DNA of 64,000 nucleotides from contig CAYXOL010000013.1 in the NCBI GenBank assembly GCA_964467165.1, forward strand, positions 34,264 through 98,263. Direction: 5' to 3'. The stretch's first letter is position 1. Every line of letters begins with the position of its first letter. This document shows, one piece after another, positions 54,226 to 64,000 of the stretch. The translations under genes and the position numbers were made by a program. A model generated the notes under the pieces. It saw only the letters and a program-made list of their open reading frames with translations, was not told the DNA's origin and searched no databases. This stretch comes from Clostridium_AD sp964467165. GTDB taxonomy: Bacteria; Bacillota; Clostridia; Clostridiales; Clostridiaceae.

Positions 54226-57200
54226 TTATTTCACTATTGAGGATATACAATTACTGTCTTTCATCACATAAATACATTTTAATTTTTCCATCAGTCTTTT
54301 AGTATCTGCTACAACTTCACCTTGTTTGTTTTTTTTATAAATTTTAGATAATCCATCAACTGAAAGTGTGTAACATATATTAATTAAAAGTTTTTCAGTA
54401 ATTCTACCCTGGTTGGCTTCAGTATTATTAAGTGTTTTTCTTATAAGAAAATATTCTCTTTTAGCCTTAGATCCTTTCTGCAAGTATTCTGGGTTTATTT
54501 TATACGCATGAGCAAAATTTTTATTCTGTTCCCTCAAAATAATTTTGTCCAATTCTGCATAAGTAACTGAATTTATAACTATTTTTACAATTTTACTTAT
54601 CTCGAATCCTATTTGCAATAATCCTTTTATTCTAGTTGTAAATTGTTCATAACATTTAAGCCCCTTTATTTCTTCCCTGTATTTTGTTATCGTCTCAATA
54701 TGTTCTCCAACCTCTTCATTATTTATTATGCCTTCAAATGTATCTCCGTAGACTTCATACCCTTCTGCTAACTTTTTTTTAAATGAAATTATATCTAATT
54801 CCTTTTGTTCCTTATCTAGTAGCTTCATTTCTTTTGTAAGATTTGCAATTTCACTATCTTTAGTTAATTTTATTTTTACTCTCAATATTGTTTTTGTATT
54901 CAACATAATCTTTAATATTTGTGTAGCCTGGTCTGATTTATTGTAAAAAGATGTTTGATATTCATTAGATATTTTTTGTGTTAATGCTCTATAATTTATG
55001 AATATTTCACCATTTACTTCATCATAGTTTATACATCCCATAGAATTTATTTCATCATCAGTACATCTTAAATTTAATTCAAAATTAACAATCTGACATA
55101 TAGTCTCTTTTGTATATCCATTATTTTTCATAAATGTATTATGTTCACTAATTTTAGCAGCTTGTTTTTCTACTCTTTTTAATTCCTTTATATACATTTC
55201 ATTATAATTTATATATTTTTTGTCATTGTCATCCGCTATAAATATATAGAATTGACTTACGGCAAGTTCACCCCTAAATCTTGCAGAAAATTGTTTTATA
55301 CTATTAAACATGAAATCATTTTTACCATTAGTTGCATAGTATGCAAGAATAGCACGACCTACACCATCATTGTTAATGTTGGTACCACAATCTAAAACGG
55401 AGGTTGTTAACACAACATCAACATCAGCCGTTATCATGGAATTATTTGAAATTTCCTTAAAGATCTCATTTGTTTTTTTATTATCTGAATTTAAAATTGA
55501 TACCTTTAACCCTTTTAATATTAATAATTTTGCTAATTTGTGGCACTTTTTAACACTTTGACATCTTACAATTGATAAAGGATTATTTTTTATTTCTGCT
55601 TTATGGTTTGTATATACTAGGTTGGCTATATTCTCAATACCTCCTTTAGTTTCATATATAACTGTATTTTTTATATTATTATATTGTTTATTTCTTTGAA
55701 ATTCTATAATTATATCATAATCATTTTCGAATAATCCTAGTGGTGTAGCCGTCATGTGTATAGTATTATCAACAAGTCCTCTTCTGTCTATTTCTTGAAA
55801 TTGTCTAAGTGCTCCTCTTCTAAAGTTTTGACTATCAATAAGATGATGCGATTCATCTACCACGAGAATTATTTTTTTTGCTCCAAATTTTTTTATACTC
55901 TCAACTGTTTCCAGCACTTTATCGAAAACACATGAAATTATTCGATCTCCATTTGATACTTTTGTACCGCCAATTAATGCAGCAACTCCATAAGTAATGA
56001 AGTTTTGCTCATTCTGCACTCTATTAGGACAGGATATAACAACATATGTACCTTCTTCTTTTACTAGCATTTTAGCTATAGCTATAATTGTATAAGTTTT
56101 ACCGCCACCAGCTTCGCTGATTATAAGAGATTTGACATAAGAAGTTAGAACCTCTGTTATTAATTCTATAGATTCTGATATATACTTATCATATTTAACA
56201 ACCAATTTAGTATCTTTAAATAAATTAGTCATAAAATCTATAGTATCTTTTATTTGCATATCTCTAATATCTTTATTAATATAATTAACCTTAGGAATAA
56301 CATTATTTTTCTCAGCAAATGAAAGTGCTTTCCTTTTAATTATTTCAACCTTTTCAAGTGAGATAATAAAGTTCTTTAAATCTATTTCTAATGAGCTTTT
56401 ATCTCCTATTAAATAATTATTTATATCATTATATTTTTTGATTAGAGGAAATATTGTAATATTAATATCTTCTTTTTGTGATAATTGTATTAACTTCTCA
56501 TTCATTCGAAATCCACTTGGATCATTATCTCCAGCGATTATAAAAGTTTTATCTTTAATAATATCTTTATTTTTTTGTAATTCTTCAATAAATTTATTAA
56601 CATTACTTGTACTATTTAATGCGATAGCGCTATACCCTAAAGCTTCTAAAGATAAAGCATCCGCCCAACCTTCTACAACAAAAATATATTGACTTGTTAA
56701 TGCTATATCTTGTAAATATCTTAAATTAAATATAGTGGCCCCGAACCCTTTTAGATTATGTACTTTTTCGGGCTTGCCTTTCAACCAAAACGGCACCATT
56801 AGACCGTCATTTCGCCTTGCAAGTATATAATCAACTTCTCCATCCACATTAAAACAAGGGATAAAATATTGAAATTGCTTGTAATAATCATTGCATTTTT
56901 CTGCTAAAACACCAGGATAATTTTTAATAATATAATTTAATCCATCTACGTTATAGCCTAATTTATACTCTTTCTGCAACTTATGTGGTATGCATCTAGA
57001 TTTAAAATAGTTTGTACTACCTATATTAGCGTGTAAATCTTTAGCTATATTAGTAAAATTATAAGTTTTTTTTATTTCCTCCATTTCTTCCCTATTATCA
57101 GAAATGTTTTTATTACTAATTGGAGTGTATTTTTCTACTGGTTCAACTCCTATTATTTCGCAAACTCTTTTTAATTGGTCATTAAAATTAGATATGCCTT

Positions 57201-57420
57201 CCATTTGCTCCACTACTTTAAATACATCTCCACTCAAATTACAGTGACATGCACATACAAACCCATCCTTTTCTTTAATTGTTAAACTACCATTTGAATT
57301 TTTTATATGGCGTGAAGCTATACAGTCAGAATTTCCTTTAGTTTTTATATTTGCACCATATTTTATTAATACCTTTTCTAACACTGCTTTATCGCTTTTT
57401 AATTGTTCTTTTAGTCCCAT
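54226..57420 (-). CDS. Primase-helicase fusion of a mobile element
   Basis: A 1064-residue replication protein. Residues 25-75 are a CHC2-like zinc finger (C33, H38, C56-x-C58-x-C60). A Toprim domain follows (FVVEGWADALSLEALG near 245, IIAGDNDPSGF near 300). From about 430 an SF2-type helicase begins, with SEAGGGKTYT (Walker A), LVVDESHHLID (motif II) and MTATPLG (motif III). The rest is helical. Primases of plasmids and phages are more often joined to DnaB-like helicases; an SF2 partner is unusual. Likely to start replication of the element. It lacks a matching Rep next door. Confidence 0.8.
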   Translation of the reverse strand: MGLKEQLKSDKAVLEKVLIKYGANIKTKGNSDCIASRHIKNSNGSLTIKEKDGFVCACHCNLSGDVFKVVEQMEGISNFNDQLKRVCEIIGVEPVEKYTPISNKNISDNREEMEEIKKTYNFTNIAKDLHANIGSTNYFKSRCIPHKLQKEYKLGYNVDGLNYIIKNYPGVLAEKCNDYYKQFQYFIPCFNVDGEVDYILARRNDGLMVPFWLKGKPEKVHNLKGFGATIFNLRYLQDIALTSQYIFVVEGWADALSLEALGYSAIALNSTSNVNKFIEELQKNKDIIKDKTFIIAGDNDPSGFRMNEKLIQLSQKEDINITIFPLIKKYNDINNYLIGDKSSLEIDLKNFIISLEKVEIIKRKALSFAEKNNVIPKVNYINKDIRDMQIKDTIDFMTNLFKDTKLVVKYDKYISESIELITEVLTSYVKSLIISEAGGGKTYTIIAIAKMLVKEEGTYVVISCPNRVQNEQNFITYGVAALIGGTKVSNGDRIISCVFDKVLETVESIKKFGAKKIILVVDESHHLIDSQNFRRGALRQFQEIDRRGLVDNTIHMTATPLGLFENDYDIIIEFQRNKQYNNIKNTVIYETKGGIENIANLVYTNHKAEIKNNPLSIVRCQSVKKCHKLAKLLILKGLKVSILNSDNKKTNEIFKEISNNSMITADVDVVLTTSVLDCGTNINNDGVGRAILAYYATNGKNDFMFNSIKQFSARFRGELAVSQFYIFIADDNDKKYINYNEMYIKELKRVEKQAAKISEHNTFMKNNGYTKETICQIVNFELNLRCTDDEINSMGCINYDEVNGEIFINYRALTQKISNEYQTSFYNKSDQATQILKIMLNTKTILRVKIKLTKDSEIANLTKEMKLLDKEQKELDIISFKKKLAEGYEVYGDTFEGIINNEEVGEHIETITKYREEIKGLKCYEQFTTRIKGLLQIGFEISKIVKIVINSVTYAELDKIILREQNKNFAHAYKINPEYLQKGSKAKREYFLIRKTLNNTEANQGRITEKLLINICYTLSVDGLSKIYKKNKQGEVVADTKRLMEKLKCIYVMKDSNCISSIVK

Positions 57421-57587
57421 TTTAACACTCCCTTGGTTTTATTTGATTCTATATATCAAACTCATCCAAAAAATATAAAAAAAGCGTATAAATTTATTTA
57501 TAAATATTACTTAAATTTAACCTACTACTTAACAGACCTTATGAATAAACGTTTGGTAAGGATTTTTATTTAGAAAAACATAGTTTG

Positions 57588-57797
57588 ATGCTACATAAAA
57601 CACATAAAAATGCGATAAGTAGGGGCAGATATGAGATAAAGAGGACTAGATATGTAAAAAAACATAAAGATTTTTATCGTGAACGTAGAAGTAAATGGAA
57701 ATTTGAAAATGAAGATAGATTTAATAATTGTTGTTGCTACTGTGGAAGAAAGTTACCACTTAGACTGGAGCACTATATAGCAGTTGTCATTTCTTGA
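57588..57797 (+). pseudogene. Truncated HNH-like fragment
   Basis: A 69-codon frame with a basic N-terminus and CCYCGRKLPLRLEHYIAVV, the first half of an HNH/RRXRR-type zinc nuclease motif, then a stop. The second zinc pair is missing, so it is probably a fragment. It ends about 95 bases before the IS256-type element, so that insertion did not cause the break. Confidence 0.5.
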
Positions 57798-57884
57798 TAT
57801 TTCTCATTTTAAATTTCGATATGATTTTCGTATTGCACTAAAAAATAAAGCAACCTTATTGTTGTAACGTATTTACTTTAGAGG

Positions 57885-59523
57885 TGCAAATCGAGCCTGT
57901 AAATAATTTTGTGTAAACAGAATAAAAAGTACTCTTTCTTGGCAATAATTGAGATAAGCTATTTATCCCAAAATTGTAAGGAGGAGTATTTTTATGTCGG
58001 AAATTTCTAAGAATATTTTAAGAGATTATATCAATGAGCAAAAGTTTGCAAACCCAAGTGAGGTTCTAGTTGCTATGAAAGGCATGTTCAGAGACGTTCT
58101 CCAGGAGGCATTAGAAGCGGAGATGGATCTAGAACTTGGATATGACAAATATAATGTATCAGAAAAACAAACTCTAAATAGTAGAAACGGCTACTCTAAA
58201 AAAACTGTTAAATCAGAATTAGGACCAGTAGAGCTTAATATACCACGCGATAGAAATGGAGAATTTGAACCTAAAATTTTGCCTAAACATCAACGGAATA
58301 TAACTGGAATTGAAGATAAAATATTGGCACTGTATGCAGCTGGAGTGACTACTAGAGATATAGCAGAACAGGTAAAAAATTTATATGACGTTGAAATATC
58401 CGCTGAAATGGTATCAAATATAACAAACAGGATTATGCCTGCTGTTACGGAATGGCAAAATAGACCACTTGAGAAGACATACTCATTCATATTTATGGAT
58501 GCAATACACTACAAAGTACGTGATGACAAACATATTGTTATCAAAGCTGCTTATGTTGTATTGGGTGTAAATATGGATGGAGAGAAAGAAGTTCTTGGTA
58601 TTTGGGTAGGAGCAAATGAGAGTAGCAAGTTCTGGCTTTCAGTGCTGAATGACCTTAGAAACAGAGGCTTGCAGGATGTTTTAGTGTTCTGTGTAGACGG
58701 ATTAAATGGATTTAAGGAGGCAATAGGATCAGTATATCCATTTGCAAAGATACAACGCTGTATAATTCATCAATTGAGAGCAAGCATGAAATATATACCA
58801 CATAAAGACAAAAAGGCATTCGCCAAAGATTTAAAGGCTGTTTACAGCGCATTAAACGAGGATGTTGCTCTTGAAAATTTAATTTCTGCAAAGGAAATAT
58901 GGGGAAGTAAATATCCAAATGCAATAAAGAACTGGGAAGATAATTGGGATAATCTTATAACTTTCTTTGCATTTCCAGATTATATTCGTAGAATTATTTA
59001 CACCACAAATGCTATAGAAAGTCTTAACAGTCAATTTAGAAAAGTAACTAAAACAAAGCTTATATTTCCGAGTGACGAGAGCCTTATGAAGATGCTATAT
59101 TTGGCCACTGAAAAGGTAAGCAAGAAATGGACTAGAGTATATGCAAATTGGGATCTTGTTATTAGCCAACTCCACATATTATTTAGTGAAATTCTAAATG
59201 CAGGAGCGTAGCTTCGGGGACTCTGTCCCCAAACCCCTGAGGTTTATCGCTTTAGTTCTAACAGGAACAATCAAAACGGGCAACCCAAAGGGCTACCCGT
59301 TCCTGTATAGAAGATCAATAACCGCTCGGGTTGCTCCTCAGCATTGCCCTATCCTGTTATTAAGCATGTATATTATTGACTAAAAGTGGGAATACTATAC
59401 TATATAAGGATGACAAATCAAAAGTGTTTGTCGACTTTAATTTACATTTTTTAACAAACATAATAAATCAATTTTTTGCCAAGAGAAAGAGAATACACAA
59501 AATTATTTACACGGCCTGCAAAT
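57885..59523 (+). mobile_element. IS256-family insertion sequence with 8-bp target duplication
   Basis: The element spans 57893-59515 (1623 bp). Its ends share TGTAAATAATTTTGTGTA (57898-57915) and the complement at 59493-59510. The 8-bp TGCAAATC at 57885-57892 is repeated at 59516-59523. One intact transposase gene; about 280 bases of non-coding DNA lie between its stop and the right end. Confidence 0.92.
57994..59211 (+). CDS. IS256-family transposase
   Basis: A 405-residue mutator-type transposase. The DDE residues lie in FIFMDAIHYKV (first Asp), VFCVDGLNGFKEAI (second Asp) and YTTNAIESLNSQFRK (Glu). IQRCIIHQLRASMKYI, the C/D-x2-H block, is also present. Full length, with an AGGAGG site, so probably active. 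Confidence 0.95.
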   Translation: MSEISKNILRDYINEQKFANPSEVLVAMKGMFRDVLQEALEAEMDLELGYDKYNVSEKQTLNSRNGYSKKTVKSELGPVELNIPRDRNGEFEPKILPKHQRNITGIEDKILALYAAGVTTRDIAEQVKNLYDVEISAEMVSNITNRIMPAVTEWQNRPLEKTYSFIFMDAIHYKVRDDKHIVIKAAYVVLGVNMDGEKEVLGIWVGANESSKFWLSVLNDLRNRGLQDVLVFCVDGLNGFKEAIGSVYPFAKIQRCIIHQLRASMKYIPHKDKKAFAKDLKAVYSALNEDVALENLISAKEIWGSKYPNAIKNWEDNWDNLITFFAFPDYIRRIIYTTNAIESLNSQFRKVTKTKLIFPSDESLMKMLYLATEKVSKKWTRVYANWDLVISQLHILFSEILNAGA

Positions 59524-59871
59524 CAAACAATACCATTTAAAAAAGCATGTAGATTTGTAATTAAATCTACATACTTTTTATATTATTAACTTCAATGCTT
59601 ACACAAGCCTTTTATTGCATTTTTGTAGTTACTTTTACATGCGTAATTCTAACTGTAAAAATTGTTGTAATTTTAATTGCACTATTAAAGTAAGACCGTT
59701 ATTATTGTTGTTCTACTTGTTCAAAATCTATTTTTAATTATTTTTAATTAATGATTTAACTACTAAGCATAATAATAACTTAAGATAATTCAGTCTCTTC
59801 ATGCTATTCTTTCTAAAAGGAGTATCCACAATTGGCTTGTCCTTCCTTCATTAACACCCTAGTTAAAGAAG
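59524..59871. other. Non-coding stretch with a terminator
   Basis: A stem of about 14 bp (59543-59578, AAAGCATGTAGATTT with AAATCTACATACTTT) with a T run. Otherwise no gene. Confidence 0.5.
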
Positions 59872-60066
59872 CTACCATTCATTTTCATTTTCATTTTCGC
59901 TGTATCCATATTTATTTAAATACTCTACATATGCGCACATACATCCAGCTGCATAATCATTGTAGCCCAATTCTAATTCACGCTCATATTCCTTTCTACC
60001 CTCAATTTTTTTAATTACATATACTCTATTACTTTCTTCAATTTTTTCACTTTCTTCTATTTTCAT
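59872..60066 (-). CDS. Small charged hypothetical protein
   Basis: A 64-residue protein, acidic and helical, with a short cysteine pair (AAGCMCAYVEYL) and a C-terminal NENENE tract encoded by a 6-base microsatellite (59878-59898). An AAGGAG site lies 11 bases before the ATG. Function unknown. Confidence 0.5.
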   Translation of the reverse strand: MKIEESEKIEESNRVYVIKKIEGRKEYERELELGYNDYAAGCMCAYVEYLNKYGYSENENENEW

Positions 60067-60372
60067 TTTTATTTTTCTCCTTTTTTTTATAATAATGTTT
60101 CTTGCCTTTATATATCCATTAGGAAGAAAAAATATAAAAATTACTAGAAAATATATTTAGGATATCTGTTATTTATTTTAATAGGCAATTAAAAACTGTT
60201 GATTAGCTTCTTAACCTTTTTAGTTGGCCTACTTAAGACCAATAAACTATCTATATTTTTATTTTCAAAACGGTTAATTTTAATTAAAAAATACTTCTAA
60301 CCTAATCACATAATTACTCCACATATTTTATAATTTCTTTATTTGTTAGAATATCCATTAATAATTTCTATA

Positions 60373-60399
60373 GGGGTCATCGATATTTTTGATGACCCC
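60373..60399. terminator. Hairpin
   Basis: GGGGTCATC pairs with GATGACCCC around a 9-base loop rich in T; no gene clearly ends here. Confidence 0.45.
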
Positions 60400-60783
60400 C
60401 GGTTACAATTTCCATCTAGATAATTTTAATTCAACAAATTCTATGACAGGGTTTATATTGTAATTACTAAATTATAATTATAAGAACACACACACTACCT
60501 TTTAAACTGTTAAAAAAATCATCATAAAAACTGTTATACATTACTAGTAGCTACCTATATTGGATGTAGAAATTATAATAAGCAATTAATTTCATAGACT
60601 AAGATCGCTTCTTCATCCTGATATTAAAAGAATGAGTATCAGCTCCACATTGTATATTAATTTGAATTTCATATTTCTCATTAATACTTAATGTTAAATT
60701 TATCTTTTATTTGAATCATTAGACACAACTTTAAAATTTTATGCGTTGTGAATTCTTTAGAGTTATTATATTTACTTTTACAG

Positions 60784-60811
60784 TAATCACTAATCACTAA
60801 TCACTAATCAT
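60784..60811. repeat. Four tandem 7-bp repeats
   Basis: TAATCAC three times in a row, then TAATCAT. Short iteron-like array. Confidence 0.6.
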
Positions 60812-61066
60812 TAATTGTAGGTGCTGAACCTATTATCATATCTACTACAAATCGTTTTTATAATAATTCACTCTAATGTAAATGAAGTGATTGAAACTCA
60901 CATTTAAACGTGAACTTCAATTGTCTATTCATATAAAAACAAATTAATATTCAACTGAATAGATTAAATTAATTTTTGGATAATGATAAGCGACAAATCC
61001 TTATCAGCTCCTTATTATTATTTCATTTCGTTTAATATTTTCTTTATTAAAATCAAATTAAATAAA

Positions 61067-61161
61067 AGTTCTATTTTGGAGCCATAAATAGAACTGCGTA
61101 CTCAATCATATTTTCCAACTTAATGGAAAAGTTATACTTTGGCGCCATAAGTATAACTTTT
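61067..61161. repeat. Pair of related inverted repeats with TGGNGCCA centres
   Basis: First: arms 61067-61076 and 61086-61095 around TGGAGCCAT. Second: arms 61127-61139 and 61149-61161 around TGGCGCCAT. The arms differ (AGTTCTATTT, AAAAGTTATACTT) but share the AGTT-TA-T frame, and the centres are nearly equal. The two centres lie 63 bp apart, about six helical turns. Confidence 0.65.
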
Positions 61162-61507
61162 AGTAGTTAACAGGTACTATGAAATCTAAATCAACCTACT
61201 ATCTGAAGAACAATTTTACATTTATAGGTAGTCGGTATAACAAAAGAGTCAAAAGTATAACTTTATCCATCGAGTTAATTCCTAATTCTACATGAAGCAT
61301 AGCTGCTGAATTTGAAGTAAAGATATTTATCTACAACATATTTTTAATTTAACCCTTCATAAAAAAATATTTACCGTTTTTTTATATTTTTTTGAGTTTT
61401 TGACTATATACAAGTATAAAAGATTAACGAGATTCTAATCTTAGATAAAAAAGTCGTGGCAAGGGGCTAAACAACTTGTACAAAAATTTCAAAGGAGCTA
61501 TAAAAAT

Positions 61508-62122
61508 ATGAAAGAAGATAATCAAGAACATTTTTTTGATCAATCTGGTAAATACACGTTGTATCATACTTTACTGAATGAACTAAATCAGCATCCATTA
61601 AAAACAAATCAAGATGCAAATATACAATATTATCACAATATTTCGGAAAAATTTGAATCAATTAAATCTGATTATATTGATAAAATGATTAATCTACAAG
61701 AGTTGCAAATTATAACAGATACAGCATTTAACGCTGCATTAGAACCACTAATTCCTAAGTGCAATTTTAATAGTAAAACTGAAATATTTACAATGGACTT
61801 TAGCTTTGTCCCATATCTAAAAATAGATTACTTGAAAAAATTTGTTAAGATTAGAAATGCTCTTATGTATTTAATAATGAAGGGTGTAAACAGAATGGAA
61901 ATGAAGCCAAAATACGAAGAGCCGGTACTTATTATATTCTCTATATCAAAAAAATTTCTCTTTGATGTCGACAATATAGAAATTAAATATATTATAGATT
62001 CGCTGAGATATTCACATTTTTTTGAAGATGATAGCTATAATTATATTTCCTATCTGGTAGAGGGGAAAGAGACAAAAAAACATCCTTCTATGACTGTAAC
62101 AATCACAAAAAAAGTGCTCTAA
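61508..62122 (+). CDS. Hypothetical protein, long paralogue of the protein at 29542
   Basis: A 204-residue protein of unknown function. The N-terminal 90 residues (FFDQSGKYTLYHTLLNELNQ, NIQYYHNISEKFESIK) match the short protein at 29542. The C-terminal half (FVPYLKIDYLKKFVKIRNAL, VLIIFSISKKFLFDVDNIE) has no recognised domain. An AAAGGAG site precedes the ATG. Both copies have a related box, AAAAGTATAACTTTAT, about 250 bases upstream when the insertion sequence is removed. Confidence 0.6.
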   Translation: MKEDNQEHFFDQSGKYTLYHTLLNELNQHPLKTNQDANIQYYHNISEKFESIKSDYIDKMINLQELQIITDTAFNAALEPLIPKCNFNSKTEIFTMDFSFVPYLKIDYLKKFVKIRNALMYLIMKGVNRMEMKPKYEEPVLIIFSISKKFLFDVDNIEIKYIIDSLRYSHFFEDDSYNYISYLVEGKETKKHPSMTVTITKKVL

Positions 62123-62734
62123 AGTATACGATATAACAGTGCAAAAGTGCTCAATATTACGAAAAGAAAAATGCAGATAATTATTATTAAATCAATTGGC
62201 ACTACAAATAGACAAAGCTTAAGTGCCGACTAGATGGCTATCAAACAGTGTTTAAGCTTTGTCCAATAAACTTATAGCATAATAAAATCAAATTTATAAA
62301 CTACGCAATAACTTTGGATGCGCATTTATATTAAGCGTTGCACCACAGTAATTATTTAAACAACACCCCAACAACGCGACCCCAAGCCTTACCCCTAAAT
62401 TATTAGCCTTACAAAACATACAAAATAAAGAAAATAAAGAAAAGAAAAAATAAATATACGTTTTTTTATATTTTAAAAGAAAAATGACTATATAAATATA
62501 AAAAGAAAAAAAGAGATTATTTTCTTTAAGAAAGGTGGTAATAAAAAATGGAAAATATAAAAAAACAAAAGAAAAGATTCACTTAGTTTTTATGCAATAT
62601 ATTCTAAACTGATCATAGAAATTGTTAAAGAAAAATATTTTGTAATAATAATAAAATAGACAAAAAGAGCAAAGAAATTATTAAATGTATTATATGTAAT
62701 TCACAAAAAAATAAATTAAAAGGGAGATAAAAAA
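62123..62734. other. Non-coding stretch with a broken small frame
   Basis: An inverted repeat (GACAAAGCTTAA at 62212 with TTAAGCTTTGTC near 62254) follows the gene. At 62548 an ATG behind AAGGTGG opens MENIKKQKKRFT and stops; another frame continues SFYAIYSKLIIEIVKEKYF, so a small gene may be frameshifted here. No intact gene. Confidence 0.4.
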
Positions 62735-63664
62735 ATGATAAATATAACGGAAAGAGATAAGAAATTTTTATTAAAATTAAATGAAACGGGGGCTTGTAAT
62801 TCCAAGTTACCTTTAACTATTTATCCTAAAAGATATTGTAGAAATAAACTAGAAAAAATGGAAAAAGAAAAAATAATAAATAGAAAATATGGCCTAATTA
62901 CCTTAGCTGTTAATGGTAAGATCTACTTAGAGAGTATAGATGTAGTCCCTAAAGTAGTGGCCACTATGCCAATAGCTCGCCAAAGACGATTAGCTAGGGC
63001 CACAGAATTAAAGTATTTGCTACCGAACATGAAGGTCGTAACATCTGCGGAATATAAAAAACAAAATAATTTAAATCGAGGAATGCAATTTGTAGCAGCG
63101 GCAACAACGTGTGATAACACGGATTACTTGATCTATGATGTCCCAAAAATATTAACATCTGAGGCGCAAAAACAAATATTAAAAGAACTAAAAAATAAAA
63201 GAGGTGTAATAAGTAAAGTAATAATTTTAACGAGAAATAATGACTTTATAAGAATGATTTTCACAAGCACTATATATGTAAATCAACTATTATTGGTTCC
63301 ACCAAATATTTTTTTTATAAATCTATTAAACTTAATGGGAAAAGGCGATTTTGATAAAAACATAATAGGTGCTGCATTCCCAGAACTACTTAATAATAGC
63401 GTATTTAATAAAAAAGAAACCCAATATATTATAGGTAACAATTCTTATTTTAACTTAATCTTAAATAATATAAGCGCATTTAGTACATTAAGTAGCATAG
63501 ATATACTCGCTTTCCATAGTAATAATAGGTCCAATCAAATCTATAATCTTGTATGCCTAGATTTCGAAGAACCTTTAATAAAAGATACAATCGAAAGATT
63601 AAAATTTAAAGCATTAAATATTAAAATAACTACTATAACTGAGGATCAAATTTCTGCCTTTTAG
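62735..63664 (+). CDS. Winged-helix protein resembling replication-relaxation proteins
   Basis: A 309-residue protein. Residues 1-70 form a winged helix (ITERDKKFLLKLNETGA, YCRNKLEKMEKEKIINRKYG, ITLAVNGKIYLES) as in replication-relaxation and conjugation-linked proteins of Gram-positive mobile elements. The remainder is alpha/beta (VISKVIILTRNNDFIRMI) and unassigned. A GGGAG site precedes the ATG. It may control or start replication of an element; the family call is tentative. Confidence 0.55.
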   Translation: MINITERDKKFLLKLNETGACNSKLPLTIYPKRYCRNKLEKMEKEKIINRKYGLITLAVNGKIYLESIDVVPKVVATMPIARQRRLARATELKYLLPNMKVVTSAEYKKQNNLNRGMQFVAAATTCDNTDYLIYDVPKILTSEAQKQILKELKNKRGVISKVIILTRNNDFIRMIFTSTIYVNQLLLVPPNIFFINLLNLMGKGDFDKNIIGAAFPELLNNSVFNKKETQYIIGNNSYFNLILNNISAFSTLSSIDILAFHSNNRSNQIYNLVCLDFEEPLIKDTIERLKFKALNIKITTITEDQISAF

Positions 63665-63711
63665 CAAAAAAATCATGAATCAATAAAGCAATTTTCGTAG
63701 ATTTAATAAGA

Positions 63712-63742
63712 GGTATGTGAAATAAAATCACATATCTTTTGT
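63712..63742 (+). terminator. Terminator after the winged-helix gene
   Basis: AAGAGGTATGTGA pairs with TCACATATCTTTT around a 7-base loop, followed by T-rich DNA. Confidence 0.65.
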
Positions 63743-63849
63743 TTTTTTATAACTTTTTTAGCTTTGTAATAAAATTAAAATCGTAGCAAATAAACTTATT
63801 GTTGTTAATACATAGTTTCATTATTAAATAAATAATATGGAGATATATT

Positions 63850-63996
63850 ATGATAACATTAAATTCAATTAAAATTAAGGACAATTCAGTAATTGATACT
63901 GAAGAAACATTAAAATATATTCAAAACGGTAATTGGAGTAAAGGCATTTCAACTGTAAAAAGAAGATTATTGTTAGTGATTTCTGATAAAAAATAA
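63850..63996 (+). CDS. Small hypothetical protein
   Basis: A complete 48-residue frame with a GGAG site 8 bases upstream and a basic C-terminus (STVKRRLLLVISDKK). No family recognised. It ends four bases before the window edge. Confidence 0.45.
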   Translation: MITLNSIKIKDNSVIDTEETLKYIQNGNWSKGISTVKRRLLLVISDKK

Positions 63997-64000
63997 TAAT

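Larger units (their letters stand above)
60067..61507. other. Long non-coding region with repeats and hairpins
   Basis: No supported gene over 1.4 kb. It contains a 9-bp hairpin at 60373-60399, four tandem TAATCAC units at 60784-60811, two look-alike hairpins at 61067-61161, and the box AAAAGTATAACTTTAT at 61251-61266. The density of repeats suggests a replication or partition control region. Confidence 0.5.

Overview
The window is AT-rich DNA from an anaerobic low-GC Firmicute, most likely a Clostridium. Pointers are strong GGAGG ribosome sites, an anaerobe-type hybrid cluster protein, NADH:rubredoxin oxidoreductase with flavo-diiron proteins and rubredoxins, monocluster ferredoxins, a DUF1540 peptide and an RNase P RNA 3' end. 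I cannot name a species.

Region A (1-17500) reads as chromosome and is dominated by defence against nitric oxide, oxygen and related stress. Two operons encode flavo-diiron proteins: fprA-ric, and NROR-fprA-rubredoxin-ferredoxin. There is also an hcp-rubredoxin operon, three hemerythrin-type proteins (one with DUF438), two cupin/ferredoxin modules (one with a split membrane permease), a PAS-GGDEF cyclase and two DNA-alkylation/deamination proteins. One of these is an alkyltransferase-like protein that lacks its catalytic Cys; the other is an AAG-type glycosylase. Two Crp/Fnr regulators lie in the cluster. Two operator classes recur: TGATT-YR-AATCA (four sites) and GTAAC-N4-GTTAC (two sites). 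In all six cases a -10-like hexamer begins 29.5 nt from the palindrome centre, which places the operator near -41.5. The cluster is therefore probably two interlocked activator regulons.

Boundary (17450-17900): the last ~30 nt of an rnpB gene and its terminator survive on the minus strand without the rest of the gene, next to integrase-arm-like repeats. I read this as the displaced 3' end left by an element that integrated into rnpB. Everything to the right is then a composite island of more than 46 kb whose other end lies outside the window.

Region B (18000-64000) is accessory DNA. It holds a Panacea-type toxin-antitoxin pair with a large inverted-repeat operator, small hypothetical genes separated by a recurrent terminator module, a SIR2 defence gene behind a broken FRG gene, a serine resolvase and relics, an HNH protein, a ParA-like ATPase, an IS4-type element with its target duplication, a 1566-residue Avs-like STAND ATPase with a nuclease domain, and a HEPN-like protein. 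Further right are a Type III restriction-modification operon, HsdM and leucine-rich-repeat remnants, a primase/SF2-helicase fusion, an IS256-type element with its target duplication, and a replication-relaxation-like protein. A striking share of region B genes is broken by a single lesion: a ComEC-like hydrolase, a Y-family polymerase, Ku, the partner DNA ligase and FRG. This suggests ongoing decay, or local sequence errors that raw reads should settle.

All assignments come from reading motifs in the translated sequence; no database search was run.
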